64,000 bases of DNA, from contig NZ_CP109444.1 of the NCBI RefSeq assembly GCF_036227225.1, positions 8,041,501 through 8,105,500 of the forward strand, given 5' to 3'. The stretch comes from Streptomyces sp. NBC_01478. GTDB lineage: Bacteria > Actinomycetota > Actinomycetes > Streptomycetales > Streptomycetaceae. The position numbers and the translations under genes are program-made. Below, piece after piece: positions 45,677-54,429 of this stretch (positions are counted from its first letter, which is position 1; each line of letters starts with the position of its first letter). The notes under the pieces are model-generated. The model was given only the letters and a program-made list of their open reading frames with translations, was not told the DNA's origin and made no database searches.

Positions 45677-46603
45677 GTGCTGGGTCCCGTGATTCTCGCC
45701 GCCTCGCGCAGCGATCGGATGCGTCGGCTGATCTCGGCGGCGCCGGTGACCAAGCAGGTCGTCGACCGCTTCATCCCCGGTGAGACCGTCGACGAGGTCG
45801 TGCCGATCGTCCAGGACCTCACCGCCAAGGGCCTGGAGCTGACGATGGACGTCGTCGGCGAGGACATCACCACCCCCGAGCAGGCCGCCGCCGCCCGCGA
45901 CGCCTATCTGACGCTCGTCGAGCGGCTCAAGGACCTCGAACTGGGTACCCGGGCCGAGATGTCCATCAAGCTGTCCATGTTCGGGCAGGCGCTGGAGGGC
46001 GGCCACGAGCTCGCCCTCGCCAACGTCCGGCCGGTCGTCGAGGCCGCCGCCGCCATCGGTACGACCGTCACGCTCGACGCCGAGGACCACACCACCCTCG
46101 ACTCGATGTTCGCGATCCACGAGGAGCTGCGGAAGGACTTCCCGGGGACCGGCTGCGTCATCCAGGCCTACCTCTTCCGCACCGAGTCCGACGCCCGCCG
46201 CCTCGCCGAGGCCGGCAGCCGCGTCCGGCTCGTGAAGGGCGCGTACAAGGAGCCCGCCGAGGTCGCGTACCAGCAGAAACACGAGATCGACAAGGCGTAC
46301 GTCAGGATTCTGCGGATCCTGATGGAGGGTTCCGGCTACCCGATGGTCGGGTCCCACGACCCGCGCCTCATCTCCATCGCGCAGGAACTGGCCCGGCGCG
46401 CCGGACGCAAGCTCGACGAGTACGAGTTCCAGATGCTGTACGGGATCAGGAGCGAGGAGCATCTGCGCCTCGCCGCCGAGGGCCACCGCATGCGCGTGTA
46501 CACGGCGTACGGCACGGACTGGTACGGCTACTTCATGCGGCGCCTTGCCGAGAAGCCGGCCAACCTCCTCTTCTTCGCACGATCCACCCTTACCAAGGGC
46601 TGA
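45677..46603 (+). CDS. putB: proline dehydrogenase
   Basis: A 308-residue monofunctional flavin-dependent PRODH that oxidises L-proline to pyrroline-5-carboxylate and passes electrons to the quinone pool. The alpha8-beta8 barrel shows the family motifs VRLVKGAYKEPAEVAYQ, MVGSHDPRLI, YEFQMLYGIRSE and VYTAYGTDWYGYFMRRLAEK; the conserved Arg pair near the end binds the proline carboxylate. GTG 45677 with GGAGG upstream. It lies 37 bases before the P5C dehydrogenase gene and the two form an operon. Confidence 0.95.
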   Translation: MLGPVILAASRSDRMRRLISAAPVTKQVVDRFIPGETVDEVVPIVQDLTAKGLELTMDVVGEDITTPEQAAAARDAYLTLVERLKDLELGTRAEMSIKLSMFGQALEGGHELALANVRPVVEAAAAIGTTVTLDAEDHTTLDSMFAIHEELRKDFPGTGCVIQAYLFRTESDARRLAEAGSRVRLVKGAYKEPAEVAYQQKHEIDKAYVRILRILMEGSGYPMVGSHDPRLISIAQELARRAGRKLDEYEFQMLYGIRSEEHLRLAAEGHRMRVYTAYGTDWYGYFMRRLAEKPANLLFFARSTLTKG

Positions 46604-46640
46604 CCGAACACCCGCTCACGTACAAGGAGTTACGGATCTC

Positions 46641-48272
46641 ATGGACGCTGTGACCCAGGTCCCCACCCCCGTCAACGAGCCGGTGCACGGCTACGCGCCC
46701 GGCTCTCCCGAGCGCGCCCGCCTTGAGGTCAAGCTCAAGGAGCTGGCCGAGAACCCGATCGACCTGCCGATGACCATCGGCGGCGAGCGGCGGATGGGCG
46801 GCGGCGAGCGCGTCGACGTCGTACAGCCGCACAACCACAAGGCGCGGCTGGGCACGTACGCCAACGCCACCCAGGACGACGCCCAGGACGCGATCGACGC
46901 GGCCCTCGCCGCCGCGCCCGCCTGGCGCGCGATGTCCTTCGACGACCGCGCCGCGATCATCCTGCGCGCCGCCGAACTGCTCTCCGGTCCCTGGCGCGAG
47001 ACCCTCGCGGCCTCCACCATGCTCGGTCAGTCCAAGACCGCCCAGCAGGCCGAGATCGACTGTCCCTGCGAGCTCGTCGACTTCTGGCGCTTCAACGTCA
47101 AGTACGCCCGCGACCTGCTCGCCGAGCAGCCCCCGGCGAACTCCCCGGGCGTCTGGAACCGCCTCGACCACCGCCCGCTCGAGGGCTTCGTCTACGCGAT
47201 CACGCCGTTCAACTTCACGGCGATCGCGGGCAACCTGCCGACGGCGCCCGCGCTGATGGGCAATGTGGTGGTCTGGAAGCCGTCGCCGACCCAGACCCAC
47301 TCCGCCGTCCTGCTCATGCGGTTGCTGGAGGAGGCGGGTCTCCCCAAGGGCGTCATCAACCTCGTCACCGGCGACGGCATCGAGGTGTCGAAGGTGGCTC
47401 TTGAGCACCGCGACCTGGCCGCGATCCACTTCACCGGGTCCACCAAGACCTTCCAGTACCTGTGGAAGACGGTCGGCACCAACATCGAGAAGTACCGCAC
47501 CTATCCGCGTCTGGTCGGCGAGACCGGCGGCAAGGACTTCGTCGTCGCCCACCCGAGCGCGGACCGCGCCGTGCTGAAGACCGCGTTGACCCGGGGCGCC
47601 TTCGAGTACCAGGGCCAGAAGTGCTCCGCGACCTCCCGGGCGTACATCCCGGCGTCGATCTGGAACTCCGGTTTCAAGGAGGAATTCGCCGCCGAAGTCG
47701 ACTACTTGACGATGGGTGACGTCACCGACCTCGCCAACTTCGTCGGCGCGGTGATCGACGAGCGCGCCTTCGCCAAGAACAAGGCGGCCATCGACCGCGC
47801 GAAGGCCGACCCCAACTGCACGATCGTCGCGGGCGGTTCGTACGACGACTCGGTCGGCTACTTCGTCCGCCCGACGGTCGTCGAGTGCAGCGACCCGGCC
47901 AACGAGGTGTTCACCACGGAGTACTTCGGCCCGTTCCTCGCCGTGCACGTCTACGAGGACGACGCCTACGACGAGATGCTGACCCAGATGGAGTCGGTCT
48001 CCGACTACGCGCTGACGGGCTCGGTCATCGCGGGCGACCGCGCGGCGGCGGCGTACACGATGGAGAAGCTCCGCTACGCGGCCGGCAACTTCTACATCAA
48101 CGACAAGTCCACCGGCGCGGTCGTCGGCCAACAGCCCTTCGGCGGCGGCCGCTCCTCCGGCACCAACGACAAGGCCGGCGCCCCGCAGAACCTGACCCGC
48201 TGGACCCTGACCCGCGCCATCAAGGAGACCCTGGTGGCACCGACGGACTACACGTACCCGCACATGGGCTGA
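46641..48272 (+). CDS. pruA: 1-pyrroline-5-carboxylate dehydrogenase
   Basis: A 543-residue NAD-dependent aldehyde dehydrogenase that turns glutamate semialdehyde into glutamate, completing proline catabolism. Catalytic Cys328 is in YQGQKCSATSRAYIP and the general base E294 in RLVGETGGKDFVV; the cofactor loop is FTGSTKTFQYLW. PFGGGRSSGTNDKAGAPQNL near the end is characteristic of P5CDH. ATG 46641 has AAGGAG twelve bases upstream. Second gene of the put operon. Confidence 0.96.
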   Translation: MDAVTQVPTPVNEPVHGYAPGSPERARLEVKLKELAENPIDLPMTIGGERRMGGGERVDVVQPHNHKARLGTYANATQDDAQDAIDAALAAAPAWRAMSFDDRAAIILRAAELLSGPWRETLAASTMLGQSKTAQQAEIDCPCELVDFWRFNVKYARDLLAEQPPANSPGVWNRLDHRPLEGFVYAITPFNFTAIAGNLPTAPALMGNVVVWKPSPTQTHSAVLLMRLLEEAGLPKGVINLVTGDGIEVSKVALEHRDLAAIHFTGSTKTFQYLWKTVGTNIEKYRTYPRLVGETGGKDFVVAHPSADRAVLKTALTRGAFEYQGQKCSATSRAYIPASIWNSGFKEEFAAEVDYLTMGDVTDLANFVGAVIDERAFAKNKAAIDRAKADPNCTIVAGGSYDDSVGYFVRPTVVECSDPANEVFTTEYFGPFLAVHVYEDDAYDEMLTQMESVSDYALTGSVIAGDRAAAAYTMEKLRYAAGNFYINDKSTGAVVGQQPFGGGRSSGTNDKAGAPQNLTRWTLTRAIKETLVAPTDYTYPHMG

Positions 48273-48311
48273 CACCCACACAGGGTGCCCGCAGCGGGCA
48301 GACTCCCCGTC

Positions 48312-49175
48312 ATGACCCCAACCCCTATGCGGAACACGGCGGTTACGGCGGACGACGGAGTACGGCTGTGGGCCTCCAGGTCCGGCCGTGGCACACCCGG
48401 CACCACACCCCTGGTGCTGTGCCACGGCGGACCCGGACTGTGGGACATGTTCGAGGACGTGGCCGGGATGCTCGACTCCCGTGCCCCGGTGGTCCGTTGG
48501 GACCAGCGCGGGGGCGGCCGGTCCGAACCGTGCGCGGGCCCATGGACCACCGAACGGTTCGTGGCCGATCTCGACGCCGTACGACGGCACTTCGCGCTGG
48601 AGCGGATCGTGCTGCTCGGCCACTCCTGGGGCGCGTCGCTCGCCCTGAGCTACGCCCTCGCCCACCCGGACCGGGTCGCCGCCCTCGTCTACGTCAGCGG
48701 CACCGGTATCGGTCCGAACGCCGACTGGCACGGCGCCTTCGAGGAGAACTCCCTGGCCCGCCTCGGCGAGGACCCCCAACGGCTCGCCCGCTGGCGGGAG
48801 TTGCCCGGCGAGAGCCGTGAACGGGCGGTGCTCCAGTGGTCCGTCGAGTTCGTGAACCGCAACCGGGCGATCGAGCACGCCGAGCGGATGGCCGACCCCT
48901 GGTTCCCCATCAACTTCCCCTGCAACAAAGCCCTGAACGCCGAAGCGAAGCACACCGCCGGCACCTCCGCCCTGTACGCCGCCTGTCAGGCCCTCGATCT
49001 GCCGGTGCTCATCGTGGACGGGGAGCGGGACATCCGGCCCCGGTCCGCCGTCGACTCGTTGGAGCGGGCGCTGCCCCAGGTGCGCCGGGTGACTCTGCCG
49101 GACGCCGGGCATCTGCCGTGGGTCGAGGACCCGCACGGATTTCGCGATGCGGTGATCACGGCGATGCACTCATGA
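48312..49175 (+). CDS. alpha/beta hydrolase, prolyl aminopeptidase-like (S33)
   Basis: A 287-residue hydrolase. The oxyanion motif CHGGPGLWDMF and the nucleophile elbow LLGHSWGASLALSYA are typical of peptidase family S33 proline iminopeptidases; the acid and histidine follow in VDGERDIRPR and LPDAGHLPWVEDP. A DQRGGGRSEP strand completes the fold signature. Placed 39 bases after the put operon, release of N-terminal proline from peptides is an attractive inference, though S33 members also cleave esters and amides. ATG 48312. Confidence 0.82.
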   Translation: MTPTPMRNTAVTADDGVRLWASRSGRGTPGTTPLVLCHGGPGLWDMFEDVAGMLDSRAPVVRWDQRGGGRSEPCAGPWTTERFVADLDAVRRHFALERIVLLGHSWGASLALSYALAHPDRVAALVYVSGTGIGPNADWHGAFEENSLARLGEDPQRLARWRELPGESRERAVLQWSVEFVNRNRAIEHAERMADPWFPINFPCNKALNAEAKHTAGTSALYAACQALDLPVLIVDGERDIRPRSAVDSLERALPQVRRVTLPDAGHLPWVEDPHGFRDAVITAMHS

Positions 49176-49242
49176 CGGCGATGCACTCATGACCACTCTG
49201 CGGCGATGACGGCGATGCGGTCATGACAACTCTGTGGTGATG
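49158..49242. repeat. short tandem repeats after the S33 hydrolase gene
   Basis: The 17-base unit ACGGCGATGCACTCATG occurs at 49158-49174 and 49175-49191, and with two changes at 49209-49225. A 34-base unit containing it is duplicated at 49175-49208 and 49209-49242. The first copy encodes the last residues and stop of the hydrolase, so the repeat duplicates the gene end. Confidence 0.75.
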
Positions 49243-49281
49243 ACGGCCACGCCGTGAGCCCCCGTCTCCGATACTGACCCC

Positions 49282-49821
49282 GTGACCATCCGTATGCGCA
49301 CCGCCCACACGGCCGACCTCACCCCGGCCGACCTCCGCGCCGCCCGCGCGCTGCTGGACGCCGCCTTCGCCGGTGACCTCACCGACCAGGACTTCGAGCA
49401 CGGCCTCGGCGGCGTGCACGCCCTGCTCGCCGACGAGGACGGGCTCGTCGCGCACGGGTCGGTGGTCATGCGGCGGGTGCGGTACCGGGGGCGTTGGCTG
49501 CGGGTCGGATACGTCGAGGGGGTAGGGGTGCGGCCCGACGCCCGGCGCAAAGGGTACGGGGGGCTCGTCATGGCCGAGTTGGAGCGGATCGTCGATCACG
49601 CCTACGACGTCGGGCTGCTCGGTGCCAGTGACGACGGGGCCCGGCTCTACACCGCACGCGGCTGGCGGCTGTGGGGCGGCAAGATCTCCGCGCTCGGGCC
49701 GGACGGCATCGTCCATCTGCCCGAGGAGGAGGACAGCACGTATGTCCGTCCCGCGCTCGCCGGCCCCCTCGACCTCGGCAGCGATCTTCTCTTCGACTGG
49801 CGTGACGGCGATGTGCTCTGA
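49282..49821 (+). CDS. AAC(2')-I-like aminoglycoside acetyltransferase (GNAT)
   Basis: A 179-residue GNAT protein that resembles the chromosomal AAC(2')-I enzymes of mycobacteria and Providencia along its length: FAGDLTDQDFEHGLGGVHAL, the acetyl-CoA site VGYVEGVGVRPDARRKGYGG, LYTARGWRLWGG and the terminal LLFDWRDGDVL. Those enzymes acetylate the 2'-amino group of aminoglycosides using acetyl-CoA; the natural role in hosts may be cell-envelope related. GTG 49282. Activity on aminoglycosides is inferred from family similarity only. Confidence 0.8.
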   Translation: MTIRMRTAHTADLTPADLRAARALLDAAFAGDLTDQDFEHGLGGVHALLADEDGLVAHGSVVMRRVRYRGRWLRVGYVEGVGVRPDARRKGYGGLVMAELERIVDHAYDVGLLGASDDGARLYTARGWRLWGGKISALGPDGIVHLPEEEDSTYVRPALAGPLDLGSDLLFDWRDGDVL

Positions 49822-50092
49822 CCGCCGGTAGACGTCGGTAAGAGAAACCCCAGGTCAGGCGCCTGTGACTCGTTTCACCGTCTCAGATAGTAGGAAGTCC
49901 GAGTAATTGTGGAGACAGATGCACGGTCCTGTCCTAGCTTTGTAGGAGCCGAACGTCTCGCTAGACCAAGCGAATGGCGGTCGTGAGCCGGACACCGTGC
50001 AGGCAACCCCTGTGGTCCGTTGCTCCCCGCCCCCTACGGCGTCTCGCAACTCCCCTCCGTACTCCAGGAATTGTCGAAGGAGTCGATTCTCC

Positions 50093-50224
50093 ATGGCCGA
50101 GACGACCGCCCGCCGCCGAGTCCGCCACGTGCCCCGCACGAGCGAGTCCGAGCGCAAGAACGCCGCCGCCGCCCTCCAGCGCGCCCTCGACCGCCGGGAC
50201 AACGGCGGCGAGACCGGCCACTGA
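50093..50224 (+). CDS. small conserved basic protein
   Basis: A 43-residue protein, MAETTARRRVRHVPRTSESE at the start and a helical Ala/Leu/Arg-rich second half (RKNAAAALQRALDRRDNGG). ATG 50093 has GAAGGAG eight to ten bases upstream. It stands alone between AAC(2')-like and phosphatase genes, with a 270-base upstream space. Function unknown; the clean ribosome site and base composition suggest a real gene. Confidence 0.6.
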   Translation: MAETTARRRVRHVPRTSESERKNAAAALQRALDRRDNGGETGH

Positions 50225-50282
50225 GCCGCAGTAACACCACCCATCAGCCGGGAGCCGCGCCCGCACGGGGTGCGGCGCGGTC

Positions 50283-51884
50283 TCAGTGACCGCGCCGCAC
50301 CTCGAAGTGGTCGATGCGCTTGCCGTCCCCGTCCAGGGCCGACACCTTGAGCCGGGGCGTGCTGCCGCTCTCCGCCTCCACCGAGAGGAGGGAGAAGCCC
50401 CGGTAGCGCACCCGCGACCACTCCACCGTCTCCGCCTGCGTGTGCTGGCCTTTCATCCACTGCGCGGTGTCGACCGTCCCGTGCCGTGTGACGTGGCCCT
50501 CGTAGCTCTCCTTGACGCCCGCCGGGAAGCCGTACAGGTCCCGGCCGCCGCCGCCCGCCGTGACGTAGACGATCCCGTCCTTCGTCGGATCGGTGGACGC
50601 GCCGACGGGTACCGCCCGGCCGACCGCGCCGTTCTTGATCGCGTCGGTCCGCTCGTAGACGTGGTTGTGCCCGTTGATCACCAGGTCCACCTGGTGCTTC
50701 TCGAACAGCGGCAGCCACTCGCTCCGTACCCCGCCGTCCGAGGCGTGCGCGGAGGTCGAGTAGGCGCAGTGGTGGAAGAAGACCACGAGGAAGTCGACCC
50801 CCTTGGTCGCCCGCAACTCGCGCAGCCGGCCGTCCAGCCACGTCGTCTGCTTCCCGCCGGTGTAGCCGAGATTGGCGGTGATCTCGTACGACACGTCGTT
50901 CGCGTCCAGCGCCACGACGCCGACGTTGCCGTAGACGAAGGAGTACACGCCCGGCGCGTGCGACGGGTCGAAGCCGTTCTCCGGGAGGGACCAGCGGGCG
51001 AGCTGGCCGCCGTAGCCGTCGGGGGAGTACCAGGCCTCCATGTCGTGGTTGCCGGTGGTCACCATCCACGGGACGGTCCGGGAGACACCCTCGTTCTGCT
51101 TGAGGAACAGGTCCCAGTACGTCGGGTCGTAGCCGTCGGTCTTCTTGCCCTGCCCGTTGGTGTCGGCGTAGCAGATGTCGCCGGCGTGCAGATGGAAGGC
51201 GGGGTTCTCGCGCAGGATCACATGGTCGTTGGCGGCGGCCGCGTTGCTCACGCCCTGGTCGCCGAAGGCCGTGAACACGAACCGCTCCGGGCTCGCCGGC
51301 GCTGTACGGAAGGAGCCGATCGTCGAGCGGTGGGCGGGGGCGGCCGGGTCGAAGCCCTCGTGGCCGACGCCGTAGTAGTACGTCGTGCCGGGGCGGAGGC
51401 CGTTCAGGGCCGCGTGGACGTAGTACTGCTCGACCGCGGGGCGGACGCCGGTCAGGCCGGGGGTGTGCAGATCGCGTACCTCGGCGGTGATCCTGCGGTC
51501 GAGGTCGTCGGGCTTCAACCCCACGCGCACGTAAGGCTTTTTGACCGCGAACGGCACCTGCCAGGAGACCCGCAGCTCCGTCTTCGGGTCGGCGCCGAAG
51601 GCGAGATGGCGGCCGAAGGGGGTGACGACGGCGCCGGGCACCTTCGACGTGGCGGGGGAGGGCGCGGCTGCCGCCTTGCCGTCGGTGCTCGCCTTGCCGG
51701 CGCACCCCGCCAGCAATCCGGCCGTCGCCACCGCGCCCGCCGTCACCAGCGTGCGGCGCCGGGTCAGCTTCGTGCGCAGGTACTCGTACTGCTCGGCCAT
51801 GCTCATCCGGACCGCGAGGTGTTCCGGGACGCCGACGTCGGGTACGGGGGGTTCGGGGGGTGTCCCCCCGATAAGCACTGTCAT
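50283..51884 (-). CDS. Tat-exported purple-acid-phosphatase-like metallophosphoesterase
   Basis: A 533-residue exported phosphatase. A twin-arginine signal (TRRRTLVTAG at residues 41-50) is followed by the lipobox LLAGC (Cys61), so it is probably a Tat lipoprotein. An N-terminal fibronectin-like PAP domain precedes the dinuclear metal centre: FTAFGDQG, LHAGDICYAD, TTGNHDMEAW, VFFHHCAYS and INGHNHVYER. Purple acid phosphatases release phosphate from esters outside the cell. About 40 residues precede the signal, which is long; an internal start such as the Met at residue 27 or 29 is possible. Confidence 0.88.
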   Translation of the reverse strand: MTVLIGGTPPEPPVPDVGVPEHLAVRMSMAEQYEYLRTKLTRRRTLVTAGAVATAGLLAGCAGKASTDGKAAAAPSPATSKVPGAVVTPFGRHLAFGADPKTELRVSWQVPFAVKKPYVRVGLKPDDLDRRITAEVRDLHTPGLTGVRPAVEQYYVHAALNGLRPGTTYYYGVGHEGFDPAAPAHRSTIGSFRTAPASPERFVFTAFGDQGVSNAAAANDHVILRENPAFHLHAGDICYADTNGQGKKTDGYDPTYWDLFLKQNEGVSRTVPWMVTTGNHDMEAWYSPDGYGGQLARWSLPENGFDPSHAPGVYSFVYGNVGVVALDANDVSYEITANLGYTGGKQTTWLDGRLRELRATKGVDFLVVFFHHCAYSTSAHASDGGVRSEWLPLFEKHQVDLVINGHNHVYERTDAIKNGAVGRAVPVGASTDPTKDGIVYVTAGGGGRDLYGFPAGVKESYEGHVTRHGTVDTAQWMKGQHTQAETVEWSRVRYRGFSLLSVEAESGSTPRLKVSALDGDGKRIDHFEVRRGH

Positions 51885-52026
51885 GTCGATGAAACTCCCC
51901 TAGAACTCCAACACCCTCCCGGCAATGGGGTGAACTCCGGTCGAACGGCCGACACCGTACCCCGAGGCCCGTCCGCATCATGGACACCCGGTGTCATCCC
52001 ATGGGACGCGGAGTACGGTGTCGGGC

Positions 52027-53070
52027 ATGTCTCGCAGCATCGATCTCGCAGTGATCCCCGGTGACGGCATCGGTCAGGAAGTCGTGGCCGAAGGTCTGAA
52101 AGTCCTCTCCGCCGTCCTTCCGCAGGACGTGAAGCTGGAGACCAAGGAGTTCGACTTCGGCGCCCGGCGCTACCACGCCACCGGTGAGACCCTCACCGAC
52201 GCCGACCTGGCCGCGCTGAAGCCGCACGACGCGATCCTGCTGGGCGCGATCGGTGACCCCTCGGTCCCGTCCGGTGTCCTGGAGCGGGGTTTCCTGCTCA
52301 AGCTGCGCTTCGCCTTCGACCACCACGTGAACCTGCGGCCGAGCAAGCTGCTCCCGGGAGTGGCGACCCCGCTCGCCGGTGAGCCGGAGATCGACTTCGT
52401 CGTGGTCCGTGAGGGCACCGAGGGCCCGTACACCGGCAACGGCGGCACCATCCGCAAGGGTACCGAGCACGAGGTCGCCACCGAGGTTTCCGTCAACACG
52501 GCCTTCGGTGTCGAGCGCGTCGTCCGTGACGCCTTCGCCCGCGCCCAGGCCCGCCCCCGCAAGAAGCTCACGCTGGTCCACAAGAACAATGTGCTGACCT
52601 TCGCGGGCCACCTGTGGACGAACGTCTTCAACAAGGTCGCGGCCGAGTTCCCCGAGGTCACCACCGACTACATCCACGTCGACGCGGCGACGATCTACCT
52701 CGTCACCGACCCGGCCCGCTTCGACGTGATCGTCACCGACAACCTCTTCGGCGACATCATCACCGACCTCGCCGCGGCCGTCTCCGGCGGCATCGGCGTC
52801 GCCGCGAGCGGGAACATCAACCCGTCCGGCGAGTTCCCCTCGATGTTCGAGCCCGTGCACGGCTCGGCCCCGGACATCGCGGGCCAGGGCAAGGCCGACC
52901 CCACCGCCACGGTCCTGTCCGTCGCCCTCCTGCTGCGCCACCTCGGCTACGAGTCCGAGGCCGTCCGCATCGAGGACGCGGTCTCCGCCGACCTCGCGGA
53001 CCGCACCGGCAAGCCCGCCCGCAGCACCACGGAGATCGGCGACGCGCTCGCCGTACGAGTAGCCGGCTGA
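52027..53070 (+). CDS. leuB: 3-isopropylmalate dehydrogenase
   Basis: A 347-residue NAD-dependent beta-decarboxylating dehydrogenase, third step of leucine synthesis; it may also act on citramalate-derived methylmalate in the CimA route. Markers are [69 protein letters not shown] and the adenine-binding [21 protein letters not shown] 52027; the longer frame upstream is not coding-like. It stands as its own transcript ending in a clear terminator, 264 bases before ilvE. Confidence 0.95.
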   Translation: MSRSIDLAVIPGDGIGQEVVAEGLKVLSAVLPQDVKLETKEFDFGARRYHATGETLTDADLAALKPHDAILLGAIGDPSVPSGVLERGFLLKLRFAFDHHVNLRPSKLLPGVATPLAGEPEIDFVVVREGTEGPYTGNGGTIRKGTEHEVATEVSVNTAFGVERVVRDAFARAQARPRKKLTLVHKNNVLTFAGHLWTNVFNKVAAEFPEVTTDYIHVDAATIYLVTDPARFDVIVTDNLFGDIITDLAAAVSGGIGVAASGNINPSGEFPSMFEPVHGSAPDIAGQGKADPTATVLSVALLLRHLGYESEAVRIEDAVSADLADRTGKPARSTTEIGDALAVRVAG

Positions 53071-53106
53071 CCCCGCGCGCACTCGAAGAACTCACGCAGT
53101 ATTTCG

Positions 53107-53142
53107 AAGCCGCCGGGTCGCAACCGCACCCGGCGGCTTTTC
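53107..53142 (+). terminator. terminator after leuB
   Basis: Twelve-base perfect arms AAGCCGCCGGGT and ACCCGGCGGCTT with a nine-base loop, followed by TTC after four Ts in total, 36 bases after the leuB stop. Confidence 0.85.
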
Positions 53143-53334
53143 TTACGTCCCCGCCGGGTGCCACCATCATCCCCTGGGTCGCATTCACGCCGTTTTCGTC
53201 CACGGTCCACCACGCGCGATAATCGAACGCGGAGCCGCGGAATGAGGCAATGCTCGGACGTCCTAACACTGGCCACTGGCAGTCGAGGGCGTGAGCGCGG
53301 CCCGTCACACACAACCGGTGAAGGACAACCACTG

Positions 53335-54426
53335 ATGACGACGCCCACGATCGAGCTCAAGCCCTCGGCCTCGCCACTTTCCGCCGCCGAGCGCGACGCG
53401 ATTCTGACGAACCCCGGGTTCGGCCGCCACTTCACCGATCACATGGTGACGATCAAGTGGACCGAGGGCCGCGGCTGGCACGACGGCCAGCTCGTGCCGT
53501 ACGGCCCGCTCTCCCTCGACCCCGCGAACATGACCCTGCACTACGCCCAGGAGATCTTCGAGGGTCTCAAGGCGTACCGGCAGGCCGACGGCTCCGTCGC
53601 CACCTTCCGCCCGGAGAAGAACGCCCGCCGCTTCCAGACCTCCGCCCGCCGCCTCGGCATGCCCGAGCTGCCGGTCGAGACGTTCATCGAGGCCTGTGAC
53701 GTGCTGGTCCAGCAGGACCGCGACTGGGTCCCGGCGCACGGCGGCGAGGAATCCCTGTACCTGCGCCCGTTCATGATCGCGACCGAGGTCGGCCTGGGCG
53801 TGAAGCCCGCCAACGAGTACCTCTTCCTGGTCATCGCCTCCCCGGCCGGCGCCTACTTCCCCGGCGGCGTGAAGCCCGTCTCCATCTGGGTCTCCGAGGA
53901 CCACGTCCGCGCCGTCCCCGGCGGCATGGGCGACGCCAAGACCGGCGGCAACTACGCCGCCTCCCTCCTCGCCCAGGCCGAGGCCGCCGAGCAGGGCTGC
54001 GCCCAGGTCTGCTACCTCGACGCGGTCGAGCGCAAGTGGGTCGAGGAGCTCGGCGGCATGAACCTGTATTTCGTGTACGGCAACAAGATCGTCACCCCCA
54101 CCCTCACCGGCTCCATCCTGGAGGGCGTCACCCGTGACTCCCTCCTCACCCTCGCCCGCGATCTCGGCTACGAGCCCGAAGAGGGCCGGATCTCCATCGA
54201 GCAGTGGCAGCGCGACTCGGAGAACGGCGCGCTGACCGAGGTCTTCGCCTGCGGTACGGCCGCGGTCATCACCCCGGTCGGCACGGTCAAGCGCACCGGC
54301 GCCGAGTGGCAGCAGTCCGCCGGTGAGCCCGGCGAGGTCACGCTGAAGCTCCGCGCGGCCCTCCTCGACATCCAGCGCGGCGACAGCCCCGACAAGCACG
54401 GCTGGATGCACCCGCTCGGCCGGTAA
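53335..54426 (+). CDS. ilvE: branched-chain amino acid aminotransferase
   Basis: A 363-residue class IV PLP aminotransferase of the long BCAT form. It makes the last step of Leu, Ile and Val synthesis using glutamate. The PLP lysine is in [16 protein letters not shown]; other markers are [70 protein letters not shown] and [18 protein letters not shown] 53335 with AAGGACAACC upstream. The space between the leuB terminator and ilvE (about 190 bases) shows no evident leader peptide with branched-chain codons. Confidence 0.96.
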   Translation: MTTPTIELKPSASPLSAAERDAILTNPGFGRHFTDHMVTIKWTEGRGWHDGQLVPYGPLSLDPANMTLHYAQEIFEGLKAYRQADGSVATFRPEKNARRFQTSARRLGMPELPVETFIEACDVLVQQDRDWVPAHGGEESLYLRPFMIATEVGLGVKPANEYLFLVIASPAGAYFPGGVKPVSIWVSEDHVRAVPGGMGDAKTGGNYAASLLAQAEAAEQGCAQVCYLDAVERKWVEELGGMNLYFVYGNKIVTPTLTGSILEGVTRDSLLTLARDLGYEPEEGRISIEQWQRDSENGALTEVFACGTAAVITPVGTVKRTGAEWQQSAGEPGEVTLKLRAALLDIQRGDSPDKHGWMHPLGR

Positions 54427-54429
54427 CTG

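Noticed and set aside
53143..53334. possible attenuator before ilvE
   Set aside because: Short ORFs here carry no cluster of Ile, Leu or Val codons and no terminator hairpin lies directly upstream of ilvE; the one hairpin belongs to leuB.
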